From NCBI RefSeq assembly GCF_002760665.1, contig NZ_PDOB01000026.1, positions 1 to 60,176 of the forward strand: a stretch of DNA of 60,176 nucleotides, given 5' to 3'. The position numbers and the translations under genes were made by a program. The DNA comes from Massilia psychrophila (GTDB lineage Bacteria; Pseudomonadota; Gammaproteobacteria; Burkholderiales; Burkholderiaceae_D). This document shows positions 49,378 through 57,118 of the stretch, piece after piece. How positions within the stretch are numbered: position 1 is the first letter of the stretch; every line of letters starts with the position of its first letter. The notes under the pieces were generated by a model that was not told where the DNA came from, searched no databases, and worked only from the letters and a program-made list of their open reading frames with translations.

Positions 49378-49453
49378 TGGCGTCCCCAAGGGGATTCGAA
49401 CCCCTGTACTCACCGTGAAAGGGTGATGTCCTAGGCCTCTAGACGATGGGGAC
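49378..49453 (-). tRNA. tRNA-Glu (TTC), last of the array
   Basis: A 76-base tRNA with encoded CCA. The acceptor is GTCCCC(A)/GGGGAC, the anticodon TTC lies in CACCCTTTCACGGTG, and the T arm is AGGGGTTCGAATCCCCT. It is identical to the other two Glu copies in this array. Confidence 0.96.
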
Positions 49454-49508
49454 AGAAATCTGTCCTGGGCGGCATAATACCACCCTGACCTGTTACTACT
49501 GTAAATCC

Positions 49509-49584
49509 TGGCGTCCCCAAGGGGATTCGAACCCCTGTACTCACCGTGAAAGGGTGATGTCCTAGGCCTCTAGACGATGGGGAC
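49509..49584 (-). tRNA. tRNA-Glu (TTC)
   Basis: A 76-base tRNA with encoded CCA and anticodon TTC, identical to the copies at 49378 and 49768. The 24-base spacer to the upstream tRNA-Ala is short, consistent with one processed transcript. Confidence 0.96.
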
Positions 49585-49608
49585 CCGTACTACAACTACT
49601 ACAAAACT

Positions 49609-49684
<76 letters not shown>

Positions 49685-49767
49685 CAAACTTGCAGTGCAA
49701 AAAAAATCCCTGGCTGATCAGGGTTGTTTAACAAACCTAAACTTTTTTTTCCGCACTACTCGAATCC

Positions 49768-49843
49768 TGGCGTCCCCAAGGGGATTCGAACCCCTGTACT
49801 CACCGTGAAAGGGTGATGTCCTAGGCCTCTAGACGATGGGGAC
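49768..49843 (-). tRNA. tRNA-Glu (TTC)
   Basis: A 76-base tRNA with encoded CCA and anticodon TTC, lying between the two tRNA-Ala genes. The 83-base spacer toward 49684 contains an A/T-rich run. Confidence 0.96.
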
Positions 49844-49898
49844 CATGAACTTATTTTCTACTAATTACCCCTCATTTACTGCCAACTTCTCTTCAACG

Positions 49899-49974
<76 letters not shown>

Positions 49975-49992
49975 GTCCGGTGAAGAAGCAAA

Positions 49993-50021
49993 ATTATAGA
50001 CTACTCTCTTGCATTGCGCAA
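49993..50021 (-). promoter_or_regulatory. Promoter of the tRNA-Ala/Glu array
   Basis: On the minus strand TTGCGC, 17 bases, TATAAT. It lies between the gltX stop and the first tRNA-Ala. The hexamers and spacing equal those of the initiator-tRNA promoter, pointing to a shared stable-RNA promoter type. Confidence 0.75.
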
Positions 50022-50038
50022 ATGCCAGACGCGAGTAT

Positions 50039-51433
50039 TTAAAGATATTTCCTGATGCGGGCCAGGATGACGTCACGATCGAACAGCTCAAGCACCGCAT
50101 CGATGGCCGGCGTCTGCAACTGGCCGGTGACGATCAGGCGCAGCGGCATGGCGATCTGCGGCATCTTGATGCCGTTTGCTGCCAGTACTTCCTTGATCAT
50201 CGCCGCCAGCGCGGGACGATGCCACTCGACCGTTTCGCAGCGCTCGGCGAACTGCGCCAGTGCCGGCTTGACGACATCGTTCAGGTGCTGCGCCAGCAAT
50301 GCCGGGTCGGGCTGTGGATCGCGGTAGAACAGCAGGCACGCATCGGCCAGCTCGATGACAGTGTTGGCGCGCTCTTTCATCAGCGCCAGCACGTTTGCCA
50401 GCGGCGGGCTGCCGTTGAACTCGGCGCCTTCGGCCAGCATGTGCGGGCGCGCCAGCGACGCCAGGCGCTCGTTGTCGGCCTGCTTGATGTAATGGTTGTT
50501 GAGCCAGTTGAGTTTTTCCGGATTGAACTGCGCCGCCGAACGCGTCAAGTGGTCGAGGTTGAACCATTCGCAGAACTGCTGCATCGAAAACACTTCGTCG
50601 TCGCCGTGGCTCCAGCCCAGGCGCGCCAGGTAGTTGAGCATCGCTTCCGGCAGGTAACCCTGGTCCGGGTAGTCCATGACGCTGACCGCGCCGTGGCGTT
50701 TCGACAGTTTCTCGCCATCGGCGCCGAGGATCATCGGCAGGTGGCCGTACTGCGGCAGCGGCGCGCCGATCGCGCGCAAGATGTTGATCTGGCGCGGCGT
50801 GTTGTTGACGTGGTCGTCGCCGCGCAGCACATGGGTGATCTGCATGTCCCAGTCATCGACGGCGACGCAAAAATTATAGGTCGGCGTGCCGTCGGCGCGC
50901 GCGATGATCAGGTCGTCCATCTCCTTGTTGGCGATGGTGATGGTGCCCTTCACGACGTCGTCCCAGCTCACCTCGCCGTCTAAGGGATTTTTGAAACGCA
51001 CCACTGGCTTACGCTCGCCTGGTACCGGCGGCAACTCCTTGCCCGGCTCAGGGCGCCAGGTGCCGTCGTAGCGCGGTTTCTCGCCCGCGGCGCGCATGCG
51101 CTCGCGCATTGCCTCGACTTCTTCCTGCGAACTGTAGCAATGGTAGGCGGTGCCGGCAGTGAGCATCTGGCCGATTACCTCGCGGTAGCGGTCCATCCGC
51201 TGCATCTGGTAGAACGGACCTTCGTCGTGCGTCAATCCCAGCCATTGCATGCCATCGATGATGGCCTGCACCGCCTCCGGCGTCGAGCGCTCGAGGTCGG
51301 TGTCTTCGATGCGCAAGATGAAGGTGCCGCCGAAGTGGCGGGCATACGCCCACGAATAGAGCGCGGTGCGGGCGCCGCCGAGGTGGAGGTAGCCGGTCGG
51401 GCTGGGAGCGAAACGGGTGCGGACGACGGTCAT
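50039..51433 (-). CDS. gltX: Glutamyl-tRNA synthetase
   Basis: GltX charges tRNA-Glu with glutamate. The ATG at 51433 ([20 protein letters not shown]) gives 464 residues; an upstream TTG adds three residues and is less likely. The class I signatures are the HIGH equivalent HLGG (17-20) and the KMSKS equivalent KLSKR (242-246). The cognate tRNA-Glu genes follow 65 bases downstream on the same strand. Confidence 0.97.
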   Translation of the reverse strand: MTVVRTRFAPSPTGYLHLGGARTALYSWAYARHFGGTFILRIEDTDLERSTPEAVQAIIDGMQWLGLTHDEGPFYQMQRMDRYREVIGQMLTAGTAYHCYSSQEEVEAMRERMRAAGEKPRYDGTWRPEPGKELPPVPGERKPVVRFKNPLDGEVSWDDVVKGTITIANKEMDDLIIARADGTPTYNFCVAVDDWDMQITHVLRGDDHVNNTPRQINILRAIGAPLPQYGHLPMILGADGEKLSKRHGAVSVMDYPDQGYLPEAMLNYLARLGWSHGDDEVFSMQQFCEWFNLDHLTRSAAQFNPEKLNWLNNHYIKQADNERLASLARPHMLAEGAEFNGSPPLANVLALMKERANTVIELADACLLFYRDPQPDPALLAQHLNDVVKPALAQFAERCETVEWHRPALAAMIKEVLAANGIKMPQIAMPLRLIVTGQLQTPAIDAVLELFDRDVILARIRKYL

Positions 51434-51544
51434 GGCGGTCAATGTGCGAAAGTAAAGAAGTCCATTTTACAGCGTTGCTTAGGGATCAAACCGCGGTTGC
51501 GCTTGCGCCTGCATTTCCGGGCACTCGACGTCCCCGTTAAACAA

Positions 51545-51585
51545 CCGGGGTCAGACCCTAACAAAACAAAACCGGGGTCTGACCC
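51545..51585. repeat. Inverted repeat GGGGTCAGACCC ... GGGGTCTGACCCC (copy C)
   Basis: Arms at 51547-51558 and 51574-51585 are separated by 15 A-rich bases. It abuts the stop codon of the ferredoxin-like gene (51586). Same family as copies A and B. Confidence 0.75.
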
Positions 51586-53265
51586 CTAAGTCACCCTGAC
51601 GCTGTCGCCGCTTTTCATGATGTCGATGACGCGGCAGTCGCCGCACATGCGGATGCGCTCCAGGTTGCCGGCAAACGCGGGATGTCCACCCAGCCGGCCC
51701 AGCATGTTTTCAACCATCTTGAGCGTGCCGAACGGCTTGCCGCAACGGATGCAGCAGAACGGCGCCGATTCGTTCAGCACCACCGGCGCGTTGCGCGTAT
51801 CGGCGAACGACATGCGCGGCACCAGCACGATGGCATCTTCCGGACAGGTGGTGGCGCACAGGCCGCACTGGACGCAGTTCTTTTCGACAAGGCGCAGCTG
51901 CGGCAAGCTCGGGCTGTCCATCAGTGCCATCGCCGGGCAGGCGCCGACACAGGCCATGCACAGGCTGCATTTGGCGCTGTCGACCTCGACTGCGCCGAAC
52001 GGCGCGCCGGCCGGCAGCGGCACGTGATCGGGCTTGAGCGGCGCATGACGGGCCAGGTGAGTTAAGGCGAGCTCGAGCGTGTTGCGCTTGTCGGCCATCA
52101 CGTGGAAGCGGGCCGCCTCGGCCACCAACGCGCTTTTCGTCATGCCGGCGCCCGGCAGTGCCTGCATTGCCCGCAACTGCTGCGCATCGCCCGCCGGCAG
52201 CAGGCGGCACAGCTCGCGCCCATAGCCGAGAGCGTCGAGGATGGTGTTGGCGATGCGCATCTGCGCGGCGATGGCGGTGCGGTATTGCGGCGCTTCCTCG
52301 TCCGTCATCAAGACCAGCACGGCACCAGCGCCATACGCCAGCGCGGCCAGCCAGACGTCCAGGCCGACCGACGCGGTATGCTGCAGTTCGACCGGGATGA
52401 CGTGGGCCGGTACGCCCGGGGCGCCGGTTTCGAGCGCGCCGATCAGCTCCTTGCCGTGTTCGCCGCTGTGGAACAGCAGCACGGGCGCTCTGCCGTCCAT
52501 CGTGCCGCCGGTCTCGCGGTAGGTAAAAACCAGCGTGCGCAGGCGCTCGCCGGTATAGGCCGCGCTCGGGTAGGCATACGACAACGCGCCGGTCGGGCAC
52601 ACGGTCGTGCAGGCGCCGCAGCCGGCGCACAGGTTCGGGTTGACCTTGATGCGATCGCCGCTACCGGCGATTGCCTGGGCCGAGCAGATCTCGATGCAGG
52701 CATTGCAGCCGAGCTGGCGGTTGCGGCTGTGGGCGCACAGCCGTTCCTTGTAGCTGAAGTATTTTGGCTTTTCGAATTCGCCGATCATGTCGGCCAGTTG
52801 CGCCACCGCCTGCGCGCGTTCGGCCAAGCCCGGGCTTGGTGCAAAATAGCCAGGCGGGTTCTGATGGCGGGCCAGGATTGGCGCCGGCGACAGGTCGAGC
52901 ACCAGGTCGAACTTGCCCGCCCGGGCCAGGCTGGCTTCGCCCTCCTCCCATGTCAGCTCGAAGGCGCCGAGCCAGCCGTCGATGCGGACCTTGTGGCCGT
53001 ACGCGACCGCATACGGCCGCGCAGGCTTGGGGCCGCCGTGCTGCGGCGGATCGAGCGGCGGATCGGTCAGCAGCACCGTCAATTCGAGCTGGGCGGACAA
53101 GCCTTGCGCCCATGGCGTGACGTCGGCTGCGCTGCCGATCATCACCGTCTTGCCGGCGCAGTGGTAGGTGACCACCGGCACCGGGTCGGGAGCGGGCAGC
53201 GCGGTGGCCGCCTCCAGCGCTGCAATCTTTGCGCGTTCGTGGCTGGACGGGTCGGGTAAATTCAT
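51586..53265 (-). CDS. Multi-cluster 4Fe-4S protein of the formate dehydrogenase operon
   Basis: A 559-residue protein with several ferredoxin-type clusters: CNACIEICSAQAI and CAGCGACTTVCPTGAL (residues about 187-228), then CSLCMACVGACPAMAL and CVQCGLCATTCPEDAI near residues 430-475, and a C-terminal CIRCGKPFGT with CGDC. Between the cluster pairs is a domain without cofactor motifs that resembles the partner-binding part of heterodisulfide-reductase-like proteins. It is the last gene of the fdh operon, overlapping the DUF3306 gene by four bases. Its role is probably electron transfer or FDH maturation; this is inference. Confidence 0.85.
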   Translation of the reverse strand: MNLPDPSSHERAKIAALEAATALPAPDPVPVVTYHCAGKTVMIGSAADVTPWAQGLSAQLELTVLLTDPPLDPPQHGGPKPARPYAVAYGHKVRIDGWLGAFELTWEEGEASLARAGKFDLVLDLSPAPILARHQNPPGYFAPSPGLAERAQAVAQLADMIGEFEKPKYFSYKERLCAHSRNRQLGCNACIEICSAQAIAGSGDRIKVNPNLCAGCGACTTVCPTGALSYAYPSAAYTGERLRTLVFTYRETGGTMDGRAPVLLFHSGEHGKELIGALETGAPGVPAHVIPVELQHTASVGLDVWLAALAYGAGAVLVLMTDEEAPQYRTAIAAQMRIANTILDALGYGRELCRLLPAGDAQQLRAMQALPGAGMTKSALVAEAARFHVMADKRNTLELALTHLARHAPLKPDHVPLPAGAPFGAVEVDSAKCSLCMACVGACPAMALMDSPSLPQLRLVEKNCVQCGLCATTCPEDAIVLVPRMSFADTRNAPVVLNESAPFCCIRCGKPFGTLKMVENMLGRLGGHPAFAGNLERIRMCGDCRVIDIMKSGDSVRVT

Positions 53266-53756
53266 GCGGATTCCTCGCTTGGCGGTGGCAACTCCGGCAT
53301 GCCGGTAGCGTCTGCGGCCGGCCCTGCCGTGGTGTTCGAAGGCGCGTGTTCGAGCAGCTCGTCGATGCGCGCGAACACGCTGCGCGCGTGGGACAGCGAG
53401 GCCAGCATCTCCGGGCTGACCGGCGAAGGGAGGTTGTAGTCGCCCATGTAGATGTCGAGGCCGTCGATGACGTTGAAGTGGGGATCGGCAAACAGTTTTT
53501 TCATGGCCAGCCGACGCACGTCGGCATCGACGCCGCGCGCGACGAAGGCGGAGTAATCGGAGTCGGCATTGAGCACGGCGGCGTCGGCGAGGGTCGGCAG
53601 CGGCGTTGCAGGCACAGTTTCGGTTTCGGTTTCTGGTACGGCGCGCAGCGCGCCGGCTGCCGGCACAACCGGCACAGCCGGCACTAATGGCGGCAGCGGC
53701 GCTTCGGGCACGGTTTTCAGGCGCGACCAGCGCTGCAGGAATGATTCGTCAGGCAT
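53262..53756 (-). CDS. DUF3306 protein of the formate dehydrogenase operon
   Basis: A 164-residue protein. FLQRWSRLKT at the start and DADVRRLAMKKLFADPHFNVIDGLDIYMGDYN in the middle are the DUF3306 core; a proline/valine/threonine-rich linker lies between. No signal or membrane segment. DUF3305 and DUF3306 genes are found almost only with formate dehydrogenases of this type, but their function is not established. The stop overlaps the following start (ATGA). Confidence 0.85.
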   Translation of the reverse strand: MPDESFLQRWSRLKTVPEAPLPPLVPAVPVVPAAGALRAVPETETETVPATPLPTLADAAVLNADSDYSAFVARGVDADVRRLAMKKLFADPHFNVIDGLDIYMGDYNLPSPVSPEMLASLSHARSVFARIDELLEHAPSNTTAGPAADATGMPELPPPSEESA

Positions 53757-53772
53757 GACGTCCCCTTATAAC

Positions 53773-54234
53773 TTAGCTGCGCGCGCGCTTGCCGTAGCGG
53801 CGTTCGCCGCCCGGTTCGCGCGGCTGGTAATGCGCGCGCAGGTAGCGCGCCAGCCAGCTGTGGATTTCGGCAGGCATTGCCACGCCATCGGCCGGATCGC
53901 CCGAATCGAACATGCGGGTACCCTCGGCGTAGCTGACCGAAGCTTGCAGCGGCATCGCGCGGCCGCCCTGCATCCGCCACATGATGAACACCTTCGGTTC
54001 GGCTGCGATCCAGTTTTCGAAATACCCTTCGTTTTCGTCCGGGTACAGTTGCAGCTCGAGTCCGGACACCAAGTAGGACTCGCCTGCCGCGCTCTGGTTC
54101 AGCGGCTGCACCGGCAGCAAGTCCCCGCGGTCGGCCATCACTGCCACCGCGGCCCACACCTCGTCGGCCCAGCGGTGAACGATGACGCGCCGCTGCATGA
54201 TGACGGCGATAGGCATGCTGGCGAGCCGCGTCAC
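53773..54234 (-). CDS. DUF3305 protein of the formate dehydrogenase operon
   Basis: A GTG start at 54234 overlaps the preceding stop (GTGA) and gives 153 residues; an ATG six codons in (MPIAVIMQRR) is an alternative. The DUF3305 core is clear: VIMQRRVIVHRWADEVWAAVAV, then LQLYPDENEGYFENWIAAEPKVFIMWRM. The C-terminus is basic (GGERRYGKRARS). A cytoplasmic accessory role in FDH maturation is inferred from context. Confidence 0.85.
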   Translation of the reverse strand: MTRLASMPIAVIMQRRVIVHRWADEVWAAVAVMADRGDLLPVQPLNQSAAGESYLVSGLELQLYPDENEGYFENWIAAEPKVFIMWRMQGGRAMPLQASVSYAEGTRMFDSGDPADGVAMPAEIHSWLARYLRAHYQPREPGGERRYGKRARS

Positions 54235-54710
54235 CGCGTCTTCACCGTGGTGGCGGCAGGCGACGGCGCCGGCTTGACATCGGCGCTGGGCGCAGCCGTG
54301 CCGGATTTTTCGCTCCTTATCGGCGCGTTTGCCCCGGTCGTGGTCAACACTCCCGCCGGCTGGCCGGACGGCCCGGATTGCGTCGCCGGCGCGCTGATCG
54401 CGGCCATGCCGGCTGCCGCAGCACCCCCCGCGTCAGTGCCCACTCCCGGCGCCGCGAGCGCCGTCGGCGGGTTCAGTTTCCACCCATTCGCACCGGCCTT
54501 GTCGCGCCAGGCATTGCTCAAGGCATCCATCCTGGCCAGCAGCAGCAGCTTGTCTTTTTTCGATTGCGCATCGGCAGCCGCTTTCTTGGCCGCTTGCGCC
54601 TGCGCTTGCGCCGGTGTCGGCGGCGGCAGCACGGCCGACGCCGCGCCGGCCCACGCCGCCAGGGTCGCGAATGTCGCCATTGTTGCTGCCCTCATCACTA
54701 TATTGGTCAT
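54231..54710 (-). CDS. Secreted low-complexity protein of the fdh operon
   Basis: A 159-residue protein with a signal peptide (MRAATMATFATLAAWAGAASAV, cleaved near residue 27). A short helical alanine/glutamine/lysine-rich segment (QAQAQAAKKAAADAQSKKDKL) and a glycine/alanine/threonine-rich tail follow. No domain is recognised. Coupling by overlap with the DUF3305 gene indicates it belongs to the operon; it may be a periplasmic factor of the enzyme. Confidence 0.6.
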   Translation of the reverse strand: MTNIVMRAATMATFATLAAWAGAASAVLPPPTPAQAQAQAAKKAAADAQSKKDKLLLLARMDALSNAWRDKAGANGWKLNPPTALAAPGVGTDAGGAAAAGMAAISAPATQSGPSGQPAGVLTTTGANAPIRSEKSGTAAPSADVKPAPSPAATTVKTR

Positions 54711-54722
54711 GCCGCCCTCCTC

Positions 54723-55070
54723 TTATTGGCCGCTCGGGGTCTGCCTCGCCGCCGGCGGCGCCGTGTTGCCAGATGGACCCTGGCCGGATTCCTGCACCGT
54801 GCCGCCGGTGGCGGTGCCGCCGGTCGTGCCGCCAGCGCCACCGGCAATGCCCGGCGTGCCGCCCGCATAACTGCCGTCCGTAACCGGCTTCCCGCTGCGC
54901 GCGATGACTTCGCCGCTGGTGCCGCCGCCTGCCGTCACCATGCCGGGAAAGCCGGTCTTGCGGATGCCGGCGTCGGCCGGCTCGTCGCGCGTGCAGGCGC
55001 TGGCGACAACAAAGGCCGCGCTCACAACCAGTATCCGCAACGATTTATGAAAAAATAACGGGGAAATCAT
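54723..55070 (-). CDS. Small glycine-rich lipoprotein of the fdh operon
   Basis: A 115-residue protein. The N-terminus SLRILVVSAAFVVASAC is a lipoprotein signal with the lipid cysteine near residue 26. The mature part is rich in glycine and threonine (GGAGGTTGGTATGGTVQ). The start overlaps the gamma-subunit stop (ATGA). The function is unknown. Confidence 0.6.
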   Translation of the reverse strand: MISPLFFHKSLRILVVSAAFVVASACTRDEPADAGIRKTGFPGMVTAGGGTSGEVIARSGKPVTDGSYAGGTPGIAGGAGGTTGGTATGGTVQESGQGPSGNTAPPAARQTPSGQ

Positions 55071-56170
55071 GGGCGCCTCCCGCCGGCGTTGCCTGGCCGC
55101 GCAGGCTGCGTCGGTGACGGCGGCGTGATGTTCGCCACCTCGTCATACCAGATTTCATGATGGGCCTTGGCCCAGTTGGCGTCGACCGTGCCTTCGCGCA
55201 TCCCCCGGTAGGCGTCCGGCGAGCCGAGCGTGCCGAGGTAGATATGCCCCATGGCGGCGACCATGTACAGCGTAGCGCCGACCAGGTGCAGGTAATTGGC
55301 AATCTGCAGCGTGTAGCGGGTCTGGCCGAAATTGACGAAGTCGAGTAGCAGGCCGGTAACCGACATCAGCAAGCCGAGCAGCACCACGCCGCCCCAGAAC
55401 CAGATTTTTTCGCCGGCGTTGAAATAGCCGGCGGGGATTTTCTCGCGCGACAAGAGGCCGCCCGCGCCCTTGATCCATTGCCAGTCCCAGCGCCGGAACA
55501 CATTGTCCCGCACGAAGGCGACGAACATGATGACCGAGCAGACGATGAACAGCGGCCCGACAAAATTGTGAATCAGTTTCGACAGCATGGCGACAAAGTA
55601 AAACACGTCGTGCCCCATCCACGGCAACATCACCTTCTTGCCGAACAGGATGACGACGCCGGTGACGGCCAGCGCCAGGAAGCTGTACGCGGTTGCCCAG
55701 TGCACCCAGCGCTTCCAGCGGGTGAAGCGCTCGATGCGCCGCCCCGCGTTGTGTTGGAGCGGCGCCGGCCGGGTACCGAGATAAACGCCGAGGATCAGCA
55801 GCGGCGTCGCCAGCAGCAGGAAGCCGCTGACGGTGGCAATCGGGCCATTGCGCAGCAGGCGCCAGGTGTTGCCGCCGCGCTGGAGGATGACCGTGCCTTC
55901 GGTGCTGCCGTACTGACCGAGGTAATGGCGGTCGACGTGTACTTTGCCGGACGAGGCCGAACCGAATCCCTGCCCGGGGCTGTTCTTCTCGGCCTGCAGG
56001 ATGGTTTGCTCTTCGGCGTAGGCCGGCTTGGCGTTTTTGTGCGGCACTTCGGCCAGCACCGGCCCGGCCAGGGCCAACGCGCACAGCAGGGCAAGTGCGT
56101 GCCACGCGGTTATCGGCGAGCCGAACAGTGAGCGTAACAAGCTTGACAATGGGCGTGATGATGAGCGCAT
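55067..56170 (-). CDS. Formate dehydrogenase gamma subunit (cytochrome b556)
   Basis: A 367-residue membrane subunit that takes electrons from the beta subunit to quinone. An N-terminal signal-like segment (about residues 20-40) and a periplasmic stretch precede four helices. Haem-ligand histidines lie in WVHWATAYSFLALAVTG, LIHNFVGPLFIV and NYLHLVGATLYMVAAMGHIYLG. This N-terminally extended type is common in betaproteobacterial FDH operons. A small lipoprotein gene separates it from the beta subunit. Confidence 0.93.
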   Translation of the reverse strand: MRSSSRPLSSLLRSLFGSPITAWHALALLCALALAGPVLAEVPHKNAKPAYAEEQTILQAEKNSPGQGFGSASSGKVHVDRHYLGQYGSTEGTVILQRGGNTWRLLRNGPIATVSGFLLLATPLLILGVYLGTRPAPLQHNAGRRIERFTRWKRWVHWATAYSFLALAVTGVVILFGKKVMLPWMGHDVFYFVAMLSKLIHNFVGPLFIVCSVIMFVAFVRDNVFRRWDWQWIKGAGGLLSREKIPAGYFNAGEKIWFWGGVVLLGLLMSVTGLLLDFVNFGQTRYTLQIANYLHLVGATLYMVAAMGHIYLGTLGSPDAYRGMREGTVDANWAKAHHEIWYDEVANITPPSPTQPARPGNAGGRRP

Positions 56171-56182
56171 CGCACAGTCCTT

Positions 56183-56401
56183 TCAGGGAGAACTCCGGTT
56201 GTACTCGTTCTGGCGCAGGCTGCGGTTGCTGATGGCCGCGCTCCACGCCATCTTGTCGTTGTGGAAGCTGACCTGGGACGTGCGGTTGTCCGGTTTGCCC
56301 GCGTACTGGCCGTGAAGCCAGGGCGGATGCTGCTCGACTTCGAGGCAACCCGACAGCAGCATGGCCAGCACGGCGCCTAAAGTCGTTTTGAGCATGTTCA
56401 T
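56183..56401 (-). CDS. Small lipoprotein between fdh beta and gamma genes
   Basis: A 72-residue protein with MLLSGC as lipobox (cysteine near residue 19). The mature part VEQHPPWLHGQYAGKPDNRTSQVSFHNDKMAW is tryptophan- and proline-containing. The start overlaps the beta-subunit stop (ATGA). The position implies an envelope factor for the FDH complex; no family known to me. Confidence 0.65.
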   Translation of the reverse strand: MNMLKTTLGAVLAMLLSGCLEVEQHPPWLHGQYAGKPDNRTSQVSFHNDKMAWSAAISNRSLRQNEYNRSSP

Positions 56402-57081
56402 GTCGGATGCTTCGCGCCGCCGTTCTGATAGTCGCTCGGCAGCTGGTTGTCGCGCGGGCCATCTCCGCGTGTCTTGATTTCTCCGCCGCGTTTGCTACGG
56501 TCGTACGCAATGTCCCAGCCCCACAGCTCGGGGCCGTAGCCGCGGGTTTCGACCCGCTGTTTGTAGATGTCGGCGATGACGTCGGCATCGCCCCCGAGCA
56601 GCGCCTTGGTGCCGCACATTTCGGCGCAGGCCGGCAGTTTGCCTTCGGAAATGCGGTTGCGGCCGTATTTCTTGAATTCGGTCTCGGACTGGTCCGGCTC
56701 CGGCCCGCCGGCGCAGAAGGTGCACTTGTCCATCTTGCCGCGGTGGTTGAACAGTCCGCTGGAGGGAAACTGCGGTGCACCGAACGGGCAGGCCATCGAG
56801 CAGTAGCCGCAGCCGATGCACTGGTCCTTGTCGTGCAGCACGATGCCGTCTTCGGTGTGATAGATGCAGTTGGTCGGGCACACCGCCAGGCACGGCGCAT
56901 CGGTGCAATGCATGCAGGCCACCGAGATCGAATGTTCGCCGGGCACGCCGTCGTCGATGGTGACGACGCGGCGGCGGCTGACGCCCCACGGCGTCTCGTT
57001 CTCGTTCTTGCAGGCTGTCACGCAGCCGTTGCAATCGATGCAGCGTTCGGTGTCGCAAATGAATTTCATCCGGGCTGGCAT
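56398..57081 (-). CDS. Formate dehydrogenase beta (iron-sulfur) subunit
   Basis: A 227-residue electron-transfer subunit. It has four cysteine groups for 4Fe-4S clusters: C14-C17-C20-C24 at the N-terminus, CMHCTDAPCLAVCP, CIGCGYCSMACPFG and CTFC ... CAEMCGTKAL. The ATG at 57081 has GAGG at suitable distance. It links the catalytic alpha subunit (37 bases upstream) to the cytochrome b subunit. Confidence 0.95.
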   Translation of the reverse strand: MPARMKFICDTERCIDCNGCVTACKNENETPWGVSRRRVVTIDDGVPGEHSISVACMHCTDAPCLAVCPTNCIYHTEDGIVLHDKDQCIGCGYCSMACPFGAPQFPSSGLFNHRGKMDKCTFCAGGPEPDQSETEFKKYGRNRISEGKLPACAEMCGTKALLGGDADVIADIYKQRVETRGYGPELWGWDIAYDRSKRGGEIKTRGDGPRDNQLPSDYQNGGAKHPT

Positions 57082-57118
57082 GGCATTCCCCTCGTTGCTG
57101 GTAAAGATCGTGGCCGGC

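Noticed and set aside
55155-56900. A 581-codon frame on the minus strand overlapping fdh beta and gamma genes in another frame
   Set aside because: Its product is arginine/alanine-rich without motifs and conflicts with two certain subunit genes.
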